Assembly: GCA_031258665.1 (NCBI GenBank)
Contig: JAIRML010000127.1
Span: 1 to 5,617, forward strand
Reading direction: 5' to 3'
Source of the DNA: Oscillospiraceae bacterium
GTDB taxonomy: Bacteria > Bacillota > Clostridia > Oscillospirales > UBA929
DNA length: 5,617 bases
This document shows positions 5,305 to 5,617 of this stretch, piece by piece. The first letter of the stretch is position 1; each line of letters starts with the position of its first letter. The position numbers and the translations under genes were made by a program. Under the pieces are notes generated by a model, which was given only the letters and a program-made list of their open reading frames with translations, made no database searches and was not told the DNA's origin.

Positions 5305-5617
5305 TCACGGCGCGGCGGGGGGGACGAAGGCGCCGGTGGCGATGTCCATCTCCACCTTCTCCACACGCCCGTCCACCGCCGCGGGGCAAAACAGCGCCGC
5401 CCGGCGCGCGAAGCCCTCCACGCTGTCGCTGACAAAATAGCGCCTGGGGCCCGGCGCGGCGCGGCCGGCCAGCAAACCGCTCTTCGACAATATTTCCGAC
5501 AGCCGGCGCGCCACCTCCCGGCCCGCGTCGATCAGCACGACGCCGGGGCCCATCGCATCGGCGATGACGTCGCGCAGCAGCGGGTAGTGCGTGCAGCCCA
5601 ATATCAACGTGTCGATC
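5305..5617 (-). CDS. murI: Glutamate racemase, C-terminal part (runs off the right edge)
   Basis: MurI interconverts L- and D-glutamate for peptidoglycan precursor synthesis in the cytoplasm. The visible 103 residues are the C-terminal part of a protein usually about 265 long. The diagnostic TLILGCTHYPLL carries the second catalytic cysteine and the adjacent histidine. It is followed by GVVLIDAGREVARRL and YFVSDSVEGFARRAALF, both typical of the family's end. The stop codon TGA is at 5305. The N-terminal half and start lie beyond the window. The gene converges with the PucR fragment across a very GC-rich 37-base gap that holds CGTGACG and CGTCACG as an inverted pair around the two stops; this is not strong enough to call a terminator. 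Confidence 0.95.
   Translation of the reverse strand, partial: IDTLILGCTHYPLLRDVIADAMGPGVVLIDAGREVARRLSEILSKSGLLAGRAAPGPRRYFVSDSVEGFARRAALFCPAAVDGRVEKVEMDIATGAFVPPAAP

Overview
The window looks like a chromosomal piece of a fairly GC-rich member of the Firmicutes, most likely Clostridia. This rests on the T-box leader, the XRE-cupin/acyl-CoA ligase pair, the Shine-Dalgarno sequences and the PucR-type regulator. No 16S or housekeeping marker allows a finer placement, so the assignment is inference.

Left third (1-2502, + strand). The window opens inside a T-box riboswitch and runs through its antiterminator/terminator. The next genes on the same strand are a short XRE-cupin regulator (234-812) and an AMP-forming acyl-CoA synthetase (799-2502). 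The two overlap by 14 bases and are surely one operon. The readable specifier position (CCC) and the T-box bulge (UGGU) both fit tRNA-Pro, so this small operon appears to sit under proline-tRNA-sensing attenuation. T-boxes normally control aminoacyl-tRNA synthetases or amino-acid biosynthesis and transport, which makes this the most unusual regulatory observation here.

Middle (2473-3161). Two compact palindromes lie at the 3' end of the ligase; the first encodes its last residues. Beyond them, on the - strand, is a gene graveyard: an internal piece of a histidinol-phosphate aminotransferase-like gene is fused directly, in another frame, to an internal piece of an arginine-deiminase/amidinotransferase-family gene.

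Right-middle (3162-4838). A 1.67-kb segment is bounded by perfect 22-bp inverted repeats; the right one lies inside a perfect 31-bp palindrome. The segment carries one intact gene on the - strand. It encodes a lipoprotein with a DNRLRE-like N-terminal domain and a C-terminal domain whose Cys/His pattern suggests a cysteine peptidase fold. Its 5' region carries a tandem duplication of -10 element, ribosome binding site and ATG, giving a 9-codon upstream ORF. Both genes immediately outside the repeats (HisC-like on the left, PucR-like on the right) lack their N-termini at the repeats. This suggests that the repeats are rearrangement points or ends of a non-autonomous cassette. No transposase or integrase is visible.

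Right end (4839-5617). The C-terminal piece of a PucR/CdaR-family regulator (+) converges on the C-terminal part of glutamate racemase MurI (-), which runs off the right edge.
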